Part shown: positions 1-5,403 of the stretch, piece by piece
Numbering within the stretch: the stretch's first letter is position 1
Layout of the letters: each line of letters begins with the position of its first letter
NCBI GenBank assembly: GCA_021414165.1
Contig: JAIOPA010000002.1
Coordinates: forward strand, 1 to 7,666
Direction of reading: 5' to 3'
Source of the DNA: Candidatus Eiseniibacteriota bacterium
GTDB taxonomy: Bacteria > Eisenbacteria > RBG-16-71-46
Length of the DNA: 7,666 nucleotides
The notes under the pieces: model-generated
Seen by the model: only the letters and a program-made list of their open reading frames with translations
What the model was told of the DNA's origin: nothing
Databases searched by the model: none
Position numbers and translations under genes: made by a program

Positions 1-145
1 GCTTGGTGTACGGGTAGCCGCCACCCAGCACCGAGCCATAGAGCCCGAGCCGCGGATACGGCTGCGCCTCGGCACGCCCGGAGAACGGGGCGGCTAGGGC
101 AAAGGCGGCAAGTGCCGCGGCGAATACGACGGATCGGGCGCGCAT
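1..145 (-). CDS. Exported protein, N-terminal part only (runs off the left edge)
   Basis: This is the first 48 codons of a minus-strand gene whose 3' part lies outside the window. It starts at an ATG at 145 with a GGGAGA Shine-Dalgarno-like stretch only 4 nt upstream. The product opens with a clear Sec signal peptide: MRARSVV as a positive n-region, then an Ala/Leu/Phe-rich core, and a signal peptidase I site AEA|QP after residue 27. The mature part begins QPYPRLGLYGSVLGGGY, rich in Gly and Tyr. Such a start is often seen at the first strand of small outer-membrane barrels, but too little is present to name a family. It is divergent from the squalene/phytoene synthase gene, with a 79-bp spacer between them. 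I am confident that it is a real exported protein; its function is unknown. Confidence 0.72.
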   Translation of the reverse strand, partial: MRARSVVFAAALAAFALAAPFSGRAEAQPYPRLGLYGSVLGGGYPYTK

Positions 146-158
146 GAGGTCTCCCGGG

Positions 159-164
159 ATTATC
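159..164 (-). promoter_or_regulatory. Possible -10 box (GATAAT) for the left-edge exported gene
   Basis: On the minus strand GATAAT matches TATAAT at five of six positions and lies 13 nt before the ATG at 145. No good -35 is seen at the usual distance (TTCAAG is the nearest candidate). If used, it would give a leader only a few nucleotides long that starts inside the GGGAGA stretch, so the site is doubtful. The near-palindromic CTATAG at 212-217 could equally serve this gene from the other strand. Confidence 0.22.
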
Positions 165-212
165 GGCCGCCCGGCCCCCCGGCTTGAACGCGCGACCGGC
201 GCGGCCGCGCGC

Positions 213-218
213 TATAGT
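213..218 (+). promoter_or_regulatory. -10-like TATAGT box just before the synthase start
   Basis: TATAGT ends 6 nt before the ATG at 225, so a transcript started at the usual distance would begin at or near the A of the start codon. There is no Shine-Dalgarno between box and start, which agrees with a leaderless mRNA. A TTGAAC lies at 184-189, but the 23-bp spacer is too long for a normal -35. Similar TAnnnT boxes precede two other genes in the window at 7 and 8 nt. Confidence 0.5.
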
Positions 219-224
219 GGTGCG

Positions 225-1310
225 ATGCATGCCCCCGAGGTCCACCCCCCCGGTCTGGATGAGCTGGCGCGTGGCGGGCGGCTCGCGGTCCACGCGCTCG
301 CCACCGAGCGCGCCTGGTGCCGTGAGGCGCTCCTGCGCGTCTCGCGCACCTTTGCGCTCAACATCCGTTGCCTGAATGGCCGCATGCTGGAGTCGGTGCG
401 CCTCGCCTACCTGCTGTGCCGGGCGGCCGACGCGCTCGAGGACTCCTGGCCGGGCCCGGCCAACGAAGTGGCGGCGCGCTTCGACCTTCTGCGCGACGCG
501 ATCGAGGGCGACCATGGCGCCGCGGCGGCGTTGTCGGCGGCTGCCGCGCAGCTGCACGCGCGCGCCGATCTGGGACTGCTCGTGCGCCTGCCCGCGTTGC
601 TCAGCGTGCTCGATTCGCTCGAGCCGGCCGATGCCGCCGACGTGCGCACTTGCGTGCTCACCATGTCCGCCGGCATGAAGCGCTACGCGACGCGCGCGGC
701 CGAGCGCGGCCTGCGCGTGCCGTACCTGGATGACGACGCCGAGCTGCACGACTACTGCTACGTGGTGGCGGGTTGCGTGGGCGAGATGCTCACCCGGCTC
801 GTGGCGCGCACGCTCGTGAACGACAGCGCCGAGACCGCCGCGCGCCGCTTGGCGTTGGCGCCCGTGGTGGGCGAAGCGCTGCAGCTCACGAACATCCTGC
901 TCGATTGGCCGGTCGATGTGCGCGCGGGCCGCTGCCACATCCCCGCGTCATGGTTGGCGCTGCACGGCCTGGCACCGCGCGATCTGGTGGGCCGCTCGGC
1001 GGCCGCGCGCGAGTTGTCGCTGCGGTTGGCGGCACTGGCGAACGGCGCGCTCGATCGCGTACCCGATTATCTCGAACTCGTGCCCACGAACGAGCATCGT
1101 TACCGGTTGTTCTGCCTGCTGCCCGCGCTCTGGGCGCGCGCCTCGGTGCGACTGGCCATGTCGCGCGAGGACTTCCACTACGCTCCGGTCCGCACGCGGC
1201 TCGGCCGCAAGCGCATCATGATCGAGGGCCTGCGCGGACTACTCTCGCACGCGCACCACGGCCTCACCCGCCACTCGCTCGAGAACGCGGGCGCGCTAGG
1301 GCTGCGCTAG
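225..1310 (+). CDS. Squalene/phytoene synthase family protein
   Basis: This 361-residue protein belongs to the trans-isoprenyl diphosphate head-to-head synthases, which join two prenyl diphosphates (FPP to squalene, or GGPP to phytoene). Visible family features are SRTFALNI (residues 40-47), the first Asp-rich motif DALED (69-73) within YLLCRAADALEDS, YCYVVAG (177-183), and the second motif region LTNILLDWPVD (221-231) followed by RAGRCHIP. Mg-diphosphate binding would use D69/D73 and D227/D231. The order SRTF, DxxED, YC-YVAG, NIL-D resembles squalene synthase more than CrtB, so squalene is the likelier product. The motif-2 Arg seen in many relatives (NILRD) is Leu226 here. I chose ATG 225 rather than the in-frame ATG 144 because the added residues do not look like the family and 225 sits 6 nt after a TATAGT box. 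No carotenoid or hopanoid genes are adjacent. Confidence 0.88.
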   Translation: MHAPEVHPPGLDELARGGRLAVHALATERAWCREALLRVSRTFALNIRCLNGRMLESVRLAYLLCRAADALEDSWPGPANEVAARFDLLRDAIEGDHGAAAALSAAAAQLHARADLGLLVRLPALLSVLDSLEPADAADVRTCVLTMSAGMKRYATRAAERGLRVPYLDDDAELHDYCYVVAGCVGEMLTRLVARTLVNDSAETAARRLALAPVVGEALQLTNILLDWPVDVRAGRCHIPASWLALHGLAPRDLVGRSAAARELSLRLAALANGALDRVPDYLELVPTNEHRYRLFCLLPALWARASVRLAMSREDFHYAPVRTRLGRKRIMIEGLRGLLSHAHHGLTRHSLENAGALGLR

Positions 1311-2596
1311 CTCGCCGCGGTCCCGACCGCGGCCGCGGCCGCCGCTTCGCGCGCGGCGATCTCACGCAGCCGCAGGCCCACCCACACCGCGCCGCCGAGC
1401 AGCACCGCCGCGCTCACACTGGTGGCCACGGGCGCGCCCAGGTGCTGCGCGATGAAGCCCGCGAGCAGCGCGCCGAAGGGCGCGGTGCCCACGAAGAACA
1501 GCGTGTACAGACTCATCACGCGGCCGCGGTAGCTGTCCTCCACCGTAAGCTGGATGAGCGTGTTGGTGCTCGCCACATACAGGATGAGGCCGAAGCCCGC
1601 GAGTGCCGCGAAGCCGATCATGGCGGGCAGCGTGTGCACCCAGGCGAAGCCCAACAGCCCCGCAGAACCGGTCACGAGCCCGACCAGCAGGTGGCGCCGC
1701 AGCGCCCAGCGCTCGCGCGTCACCGCCATGCGCAGCGCGGCGATCAACGAGCCCGCGCCGAACGCCGAGAACAACCAACCGTACTCGTATGAGCCGGCGT
1801 GCAGCACGTCGCGCGCATAGACGGGCAGCAGCACGTTGTACTGGAAGCCGAAGCCCGCGCAGATCGCCAGCAGCACGAGCAACTGGCGAATGGTGGGCGT
1901 GGCCCACGCGTAGGCCAGACCGTCGCGCAGTCTGTCGGAAACGCTCGCGCGGGCGCGGGTGGGATCCGCGGCCGGCGCGAGCGCGGGCCGCATGAGCAGC
2001 AGGCTCACGATGACCGCCACGAACGACAGCGCGTTGAACGCGAAGCAGCCGGCCTCGCCCACACTGGCCACCAGGATGCCGGCCACCGCCGGGCCCAGGA
2101 TGCGCGCCGCATTGAACGCAGCCGAGTTGAGCGCGATGCCGTTCGGCAGGTCGTCCTTGCCGGTGAGATCGACCACGAACGACTGACGCGCGGGCAGGTC
2201 GAGCGTGTTCACGATGCCGTACATGAGGGCCAGCACCAGCACCATCCAGGGCTGCACGATGTTCGTGGCCACGGCGAGCGCCAGCAGCACGGCCTGCAAC
2301 AGCTGCAGGCTCTGCGTCCACAGCAGCAGCCGGCGGCGCGGGATGCGATCGGCGATCACGCCCGCGTACAGCGCCAGCGGCAGCACGGGGATGAACTGCG
2401 CGAACGACAGGAGCCCGAGCATCATGGGCGAACTGGTCAACCGGTGCATGAGCCAGCCCTGCGCCACGGACTGCATCCAGGTGCCGATGAGCGACACGAA
2501 CTGGCCGCCGAAGTAGAGGCGGAAGTCGCGGTGGCGGAGCGCGCGGAAGCCCTCGGTGAACGAGCGCGGGGAGTCGGCAGGGGCGGTGGCGGACAT
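1307..2596 (-). CDS. MFS transporter, MFS_3/EntS-like exporter
   Basis: This is a 429-residue inner-membrane protein with about 12 hydrophobic segments, the usual size for the major facilitator superfamily. The start FRALRHRDFRLYFGGQ (residues 17-32) followed by LIGTWMQSVAQGWL is typical of the MFS_3 (PF05977) branch that includes the enterobactin exporter EntS. Motif A is GVIADRIPRRR (79-89), and DLPARQSFV (133-141), NSAAFNAARILGPAVAG (157-173) and DSYRGRVMSLYTLF (354-367) are also characteristic. Cargo cannot be read from the sequence, and no siderophore or antibiotic genes are adjacent. The C-terminus is a low-complexity Ala tail. The start at 2596 gives the normal family N-terminus; the in-frame upstream extension to 2695 does not look like transporter. 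A TAGGTT box lies 8 nt before this ATG and no Shine-Dalgarno is seen. Its stop codon overlaps that of the convergent synthase gene. Confidence 0.9.
   Translation of the reverse strand: MSATAPADSPRSFTEGFRALRHRDFRLYFGGQFVSLIGTWMQSVAQGWLMHRLTSSPMMLGLLSFAQFIPVLPLALYAGVIADRIPRRRLLLWTQSLQLLQAVLLALAVATNIVQPWMVLVLALMYGIVNTLDLPARQSFVVDLTGKDDLPNGIALNSAAFNAARILGPAVAGILVASVGEAGCFAFNALSFVAVIVSLLLMRPALAPAADPTRARASVSDRLRDGLAYAWATPTIRQLLVLLAICAGFGFQYNVLLPVYARDVLHAGSYEYGWLFSAFGAGSLIAALRMAVTRERWALRRHLLVGLVTGSAGLLGFAWVHTLPAMIGFAALAGFGLILYVASTNTLIQLTVEDSYRGRVMSLYTLFFVGTAPFGALLAGFIAQHLGAPVATSVSAAVLLGGAVWVGLRLREIAAREAAAAAAVGTAAS
1315..1332. terminator. GC-rich hairpin at the convergent gene junction
   Basis: CCGCGGT, a CCCG loop and ACCGCGG form a perfect 7-bp stem starting 5 nt after the synthase stop codon. 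It lies inside the last codons of the MFS gene on the other strand. There is no T-tract on either side, so this is not a standard intrinsic terminator. It may pause or protect the 3' end of the synthase mRNA, or may only reflect GC-rich Ala codons. Confidence 0.3.
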
Positions 2597-2604
2597 GGGC
2601 GGCG

Positions 2605-2610
2605 AACCTA
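2605..2610 (-). promoter_or_regulatory. -10-like TAGGTT box before the MFS start
   Basis: On the minus strand TAGGTT ends 8 nt before the ATG at 2596, leaving only CGCCGCCC in between and no ribosome-binding site. This spacing places transcription initiation at or next to the start codon. No recognisable -35 is present. The site lies in the 140-bp divergent spacer shared with the glycoside hydrolase gene. Confidence 0.45.
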
Positions 2611-2723
2611 CCACTGCCGCGCGCGCGTGCGGCGTGCGCGGGGTGATTCCTTGCAGCAGCCTGACGATGTGGCTCCGGCCTGCCGCGCCGCACACCGCAC
2701 GTGCATCGCCCGCGCCGAGGCCG

Positions 2724-2729
2724 TAGCCT
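2724..2729 (+). promoter_or_regulatory. -10-like TAGCCT box before the glycosidase start
   Basis: TAGCCT lies 7 nt before the ATG at 2737, with TGGCGTC between and no Shine-Dalgarno. The arrangement matches that of the TAGGTT box before the divergent MFS gene and the TATAGT box before the synthase. No clear -35 is visible. Confidence 0.42.
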
Positions 2730-2736
2730 TGGCGTC

Positions 2737-4050
2737 ATGAGCGAACCTCTTCACTTCCCTGCCGGCTTCCTGTGGGGCGCAGCCACGAGCGCGCATCAGG
2801 TCGAGGGCGGCAACACGCACAACGACTGGTGGCGTTTCGAGCAACGTCCGGGCGTCATCGTGGGTGGTCGCGGTAGCGGTGACGCGTGCCAGCACTACCG
2901 GCGCTTCAACGACGACTTCGCTCTCGCGGCGGCCGATGGCCACAACGCGCACCGCTTGTCGCTCGAGTGGAGCCGGTTGGAGCCCGTGAAGGGCCAGCAC
3001 GACCCGGGAGCCGTGGCGCACTACCACGAGGTGCTCGCCTCGCTGCACCGGCATGGACTCACGCCGGTCGTGACGCTGCACCACTTCACGAACCCGCTGT
3101 GGCTCGCCGATGCGGGCGGTTGGGAGTCGCGCAGCGCGATCGACCACTTCGAATCGTTCGTGCGCTTCTGCGCGCGCGAGTTCGGCGGCGAGGTGGACTG
3201 GTGGTGCACCGTGAACGAGCCCGAGGTGTATGCGTTCAGGAGCTACAGCGAGGGCGTGTGGCCGCCCGCGGTGCGCGATGACTCGCGTGCGCTGGCGGTC
3301 ATGGCCAACCTGCTCGAGGCGCACGGGCGCGCGTATCACGTGCTGCACTCGGAGGATCGCATCGATGCCGATGGCGATGGCCACGCCGCGCGCGTGGGCT
3401 TTGCCAAACATCGCGTACAGCTCGAGCCGTTGCGCGCCTGGAACCCGCTCGATCACCTGCAGGCCGCGATCGAGGATCGCGTCTTCAATCTAGCGGTGGA
3501 GTCCGCGCCGATCACGGGCACGATCGATCTCTCGATCCCAGGTGCGCGCGCGGTGAAGCGCACGCCCGGCGATCTCAAGGGCACGCTCGACTGGTATGGA
3601 CTCAACTACTACACGCGCTGGCGCGTGCAGTCGCTCGCTCCCGTGCCCCACGTGGTGCCCCCGGGCACGCCGGTCAACGACCTCGGCTGGGAGGTCTGGC
3701 CCGCTGGGCTCGAGCAGGCGCTGCTCGCCGCTGGGCGCTACGGCCGGCCGGTGCTGATCACCGAGAACGGGGTCGCAGACGCACACGACTCGATCCGCCC
3801 GCGCGCGCTGGTGGGGTTCGTGGAGGCCATGCACCGTGCCATCGCGCAGGGCGTACCGGTGCTCGGCTATCTGCATTGGTCACTGCTCGATAACTTCGAG
3901 TGGTCCGAGGGCTACCATGGCCGCTTCGGGCTCTACGGTGTCGACTTCGATGCCCCCGAACGCACGCGCACCCGCCGAACGAGTGCCGAACTGTTCGCGC
4001 GCATCGCACGCTCCAACGCGCTCACCGATGCGGCGCGTTCTCTCGTCTGA
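2737..4050 (+). CDS. Glycoside hydrolase family 1 (beta-glucosidase-type)
   Basis: This is a complete 437-residue GH1 enzyme, a retaining beta-glycosidase with a TIM-barrel fold. The N-terminal family signature FPAGFLWGAATSAHQVEGG spans residues 7-25, with the sugar-binding Gln21. The acid/base is Glu161 in TVNEP (158-162) and the nucleophile is Glu343 in LITENG (340-345). HHF (115-117) and WSLLDNFEWSEGYHGRFGL (381-399), containing the glycone-binding Glu388 and Trp389, complete the active site. No signal peptide is present, so it acts in the cytoplasm on imported beta-glucosides, beta-galactosides or oligosaccharides; the exact substrate cannot be read. ATG 2737 gives the standard N-terminus, whereas an upstream ATG at 2701 adds unrelated Arg-rich residues. 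It is divergent from the MFS exporter and has no sugar-transport gene beside it. Downstream comes a separately promoted small gene. Confidence 0.95.
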   Translation: MSEPLHFPAGFLWGAATSAHQVEGGNTHNDWWRFEQRPGVIVGGRGSGDACQHYRRFNDDFALAAADGHNAHRLSLEWSRLEPVKGQHDPGAVAHYHEVLASLHRHGLTPVVTLHHFTNPLWLADAGGWESRSAIDHFESFVRFCAREFGGEVDWWCTVNEPEVYAFRSYSEGVWPPAVRDDSRALAVMANLLEAHGRAYHVLHSEDRIDADGDGHAARVGFAKHRVQLEPLRAWNPLDHLQAAIEDRVFNLAVESAPITGTIDLSIPGARAVKRTPGDLKGTLDWYGLNYYTRWRVQSLAPVPHVVPPGTPVNDLGWEVWPAGLEQALLAAGRYGRPVLITENGVADAHDSIRPRALVGFVEAMHRAIAQGVPVLGYLHWSLLDNFEWSEGYHGRFGLYGVDFDAPERTRTRRTSAELFARIARSNALTDAARSLV

Positions 4051-4060
4051 CCGCACGAGG

Positions 4061-4089
4061 TTGCCGCTCGCCACGCGCGCCGCTAGACT
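4061..4089 (+). promoter_or_regulatory. Sigma-70-type promoter of the small Cys-rich gene
   Basis: TTGCCG (4061-4066) and TAGACT (4084-4089) are separated by exactly 17 bp, the optimal spacing for a housekeeping sigma promoter. The predicted start near 4096 gives a leader of about 20 nt that just includes the AGGAGG ribosome-binding site. This is the best-formed promoter in the window and begins only 10 nt after the glycosidase stop codon. Confidence 0.6.
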
Positions 4090-4104
4090 GCGTGTATTCC
4101 ACAC

Positions 4105-4110
4105 AGGAGG
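4105..4110 (+). promoter_or_regulatory. Strong ribosome-binding site AGGAGG
   Basis: A perfect AGGAGG sits 7 nt before ATG 4118 and fixes the start of the 57-residue Cys-rich protein, rather than the much longer open frame that reads back into the glycosidase gene. Confidence 0.8.
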
Positions 4111-4117
4111 TTCACCG

Positions 4118-4291
4118 ATGTGCCCGTTCTGCAAGGACAAGTCGTGCAAGGTCACCGAGCGCCCCGATGGCAAGCTCGCATGCGACTGCGGCAAGCACTC
4201 GTGGCCCAATGCCGCCGTGTACGCCGAGGCGCTTCGCCGCAAGAACCTCACGGTCGTGAAGGCCGTTCATACCTGGACGCAGGGCTTCTAG
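4118..4291 (+). CDS. Small Cys-rich, zinc-ribbon-like protein (57 aa)
   Basis: I do not recognise a named family for this short basic protein. It opens MCPFCKDKSCKV, giving a CPFC knuckle (Cys2, Cys5) plus Cys10. A second cluster CDCG (Cys22, Cys24) follows, then KHSWPN and a helical-looking segment AAVYAEALRRKNL (residues 32-44), ending in VHTWTQGF. The two Cys pairs spaced about 17 residues apart suggest one bound zinc (zinc-ribbon or rubredoxin-like knuckles), with Cys10 or His27 as possible extra ligands. The charged, helix-forming second half could contact nucleic acid or a protein partner. It is expressed on its own: promoter TTGCCG-17-TAGACT and a perfect AGGAGG lie just upstream. The strong start signals and the dense Cys pattern argue that it is real. 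Its function is unknown. Confidence 0.78.
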   Translation: MCPFCKDKSCKVTERPDGKLACDCGKHSWPNAAVYAEALRRKNLTVVKAVHTWTQGF

Positions 4292-4321
4292 TCACGTCGT
4301 ACTGAACCCGACTGGTCACAC

Positions 4322-4350
4322 CGCTGCGCGCGACCATCCTCCGCGCGGCG
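4322..4350 (+). terminator. Possible terminator hairpin after the small Cys-rich gene
   Basis: CGCTGCGCG (4322-4330) pairs with CGCGCGGCG (4342-4350) over 9 bp, including one G-U pair, around an 11-nt loop. It begins 30 nt after the stop of the 57-residue protein. No T-run follows (AGAGTAGT), so if it ends transcription it does so without the classical U-tract. Confidence 0.35.
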
Positions 4351-4469
4351 AGAGTAGTCAGGGACCCGCCACCGAGTCCCACCCCAAGAGTCGTTCGCCA
4401 TCGCCTGTCACATCGCCGATCCAGCCGCGAACGAGACCGCAGACTCAGGCGTTTGTTCACGCTCTGACA

Positions 4470-4511
4470 AGCGCATGCAAGCACCTGACCAAGAGCACAC
4501 ACGCATGCGCT
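4470..4511. repeat. Inverted repeat AGCGCATGC / GCATGCGCT
   Basis: AGCGCATGC at 4470-4478 is the exact reverse complement of GCATGCGCT at 4503-4511, a 9-bp stem across a 24-nt spacer. Each arm contains the self-complementary GCATGC, and the two GCATGC cores are 30 bp apart, close to three helical turns. This spacing suits a pair of protein-binding sites on one DNA face at least as well as an RNA hairpin. Confidence 0.55.
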
Positions 4512-4693
4512 GGAGTGGTCCTTAAGAACACGTGCGGGGGTCCTTTCGCACCATAGGCGGATGCGCACGGAAGGGCGATGCTTCGTGTGCAGACGCAGAT
4601 AGAGGTCCGTTCGGTGAAGGCGCGAAGCGAAACCGGCGCACAGTGATCCGGATCGCGGAGCACGAGTCGAATCAAGATCGACATCACCGAGTG

Positions 4694-4707
4694 GTCACCA
4701 TAGTGAC
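4694..4707. promoter_or_regulatory. GTCAC-CATA-GTGAC dyad before the yceI-like gene
   Basis: A perfect 5-bp dyad with a 4-nt centre ends 11 nt before the GGAGG of the YceI-family gene. It could be a repressor operator next to the promoter or a small hairpin in the mRNA leader close to the ribosome-binding site. TGGTCAC also occurs once near the left end of this non-coding stretch (around 4313). Confidence 0.35.
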
Positions 4708-4718
4708 TCGCTACATCC

Positions 4719-4723
4719 GGAGG
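4719..4723 (+). promoter_or_regulatory. Ribosome-binding site GGAGG of the yceI-like gene
   Basis: GGAGG lies 6 nt before ATG 4730 and, with the signal peptide that starts there, fixes this codon as the start rather than the upstream in-frame ATG near 4532. Confidence 0.75.
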
Positions 4724-4729
4724 CTCCAC

Positions 4730-5380
4730 ATGAAGGGCCCCACCCGCATCCTGGTACTGGCCGGAGTCCTGGCCAGCATTGCACTCGGCGTTGCACTCGC
4801 CGCGACTGCTGTTCCGGTCACGCTGGGTCCCAAGTCGACGCTGCAGGTGTTCGGAAGCTCGACCATGCACGCTTGGGAACTGACCTCGGTCGCATCCAAG
4901 GTCACCGTGCATCGCGCCGATGCCGCAACGGGCAACGACTGGATCGCACTCGTCAAGGCTGGCCAGGTGTCCAGCGTCGACGTGGTCGTGCCGGTCGCCA
5001 CGCTGCACTCCGAGAAGTCCGGCATCGACAAGAACATGCTCAAGACCATGAACGCCAAGGAGCACCCGGACGTCACGGTGCACCTTGAGAAGTTCGTGCC
5101 TGCGGGTGCCGTCGGCGACACGCTCAAGCTGACCGCCGAGGGCACGATCACCATCGCCGGCTCCACGAAGCCGGTGGTGCTCAACGGCCACATGGTCCCC
5201 GGCAGCGGTGGCGTGTGGTTGAGCGGCGACTACAACCTCAAGATGTCCACGTTCGGGATCAAGCCGCCCACCATGATGATGGGTGCGATCAAGGTCGGCG
5301 ATCCCGTGACGATCAAGTACCAGCTGTTGCTCATGAACCGCGATGTGGCCAGCATCACCTCACCCACCTCCGGCAACTAA
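4730..5380 (+). CDS. Exported YceI-family (lipocalin-like, polyisoprenoid-binding type) protein
   Basis: This 216-residue protein has a Sec signal peptide (MKGPTRILVLAGVLASIALG, likely cut ALA|AT after residue 24) and a YceI domain covering most of the mature chain. Family hallmarks are GSSTMHAWEL (42-51), a Val-rich strand VDVVVPVATL followed by KSGIDKNMLKTMNAKEHPDV (96-115), the central LTAEGTITIAGSTKPV (134-149), and the C-terminal block FGIKPPTMMMGAIKVGDPVTI (175-195). YceI proteins form an extended lipocalin-like barrel, and structurally studied members hold a long polyisoprenoid chain; the ligand here is inferred. The protein should be periplasmic. It is the first gene of a three-gene set: the barrel gene follows after 23 nt. 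The long region upstream with dyads suggests regulated expression. Confidence 0.92.
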   Translation: MKGPTRILVLAGVLASIALGVALAATAVPVTLGPKSTLQVFGSSTMHAWELTSVASKVTVHRADAATGNDWIALVKAGQVSSVDVVVPVATLHSEKSGIDKNMLKTMNAKEHPDVTVHLEKFVPAGAVGDTLKLTAEGTITIAGSTKPVVLNGHMVPGSGGVWLSGDYNLKMSTFGIKPPTMMMGAIKVGDPVTIKYQLLLMNRDVASITSPTSGN

Positions 5381-5390
5381 ACCATAGGGA

Positions 5391-5396
5391 AAGGAG
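5391..5396 (+). promoter_or_regulatory. Ribosome-binding site AAGGAG of the barrel gene
   Basis: AAGGAG, within GAAAGGAG, lies 7 nt before ATG 5404. It sits wholly in the 23-nt gap after the YceI-family stop and shows that the barrel gene is translated independently from an in-frame open stretch reaching back to 5215. Confidence 0.75.
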
Positions 5397-5403
5397 TCCG
5401 TAT

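Larger units (their letters stand above)
4292..4729. other. 438-bp non-coding stretch upstream of the yceI-barrel operon
   Basis: No credible gene is seen here on either strand. The stretch is visibly less GC-rich than the surrounding genes. It contains a GC hairpin shortly after the small gene (4322-4350), a widely spaced inverted repeat built on GCATGC (4470-4511), a perfect palindrome GATCCGGATC (4645-4654), and a GTCAC-CATA-GTGAC dyad (4694-4707) just before the next ribosome-binding site. I could not find a convincing -35/-10 pair, although the promoter of the downstream operon must lie here unless transcription reads through from the small gene. A long structured leader, several operators or a small RNA are all possible. 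Confidence 0.6.

Noticed and set aside
144..224. In-frame N-terminal extension of the synthase from ATG 144
   Set aside because: The added residues (Arg/Pro/Ala-rich) do not resemble the family, the ATG overlaps the start region of the divergent exported gene, and a TATAGT box supports the start at 225.
2597..2695. N-terminal extension of the MFS gene to 2695
   Set aside because: Shorter start 2596 gives the normal family N-terminus and has a TAGGTT box 8 nt upstream.
1362..2738. Long minus-strand frame of 458 codons overlapping the MFS gene
   Set aside because: Arg/Ala/Pro-rich shadow in another frame of a clear MFS gene; no domain is recognisable.
2608..3456. Minus-strand frame of 282 codons across the glycosidase 5' half
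   Set aside because: It lies antisense to conserved GH1 motifs and across the divergent spacer; typical of high-GC antisense frames.
4248..4568. Minus-strand frame of 106 codons (Arg/Ser/Cys-rich) in the non-coding stretch
   Set aside because: No ribosome-binding site, no recognisable pattern, and it overlaps the end of the small Cys-rich gene.
4645..4654. Palindrome GATCCGGATC as a separate operator
   Set aside because: Only 10 bp with no second copy nearby; GC-rich genomes have many such palindromes, so it is mentioned only within the non-coding region.
4532..4729. Upstream in-frame extension of the YceI-family protein
   Set aside because: It would bury the signal peptide 66 residues inside the chain; GGAGG at 4719 fixes the start at 4730.
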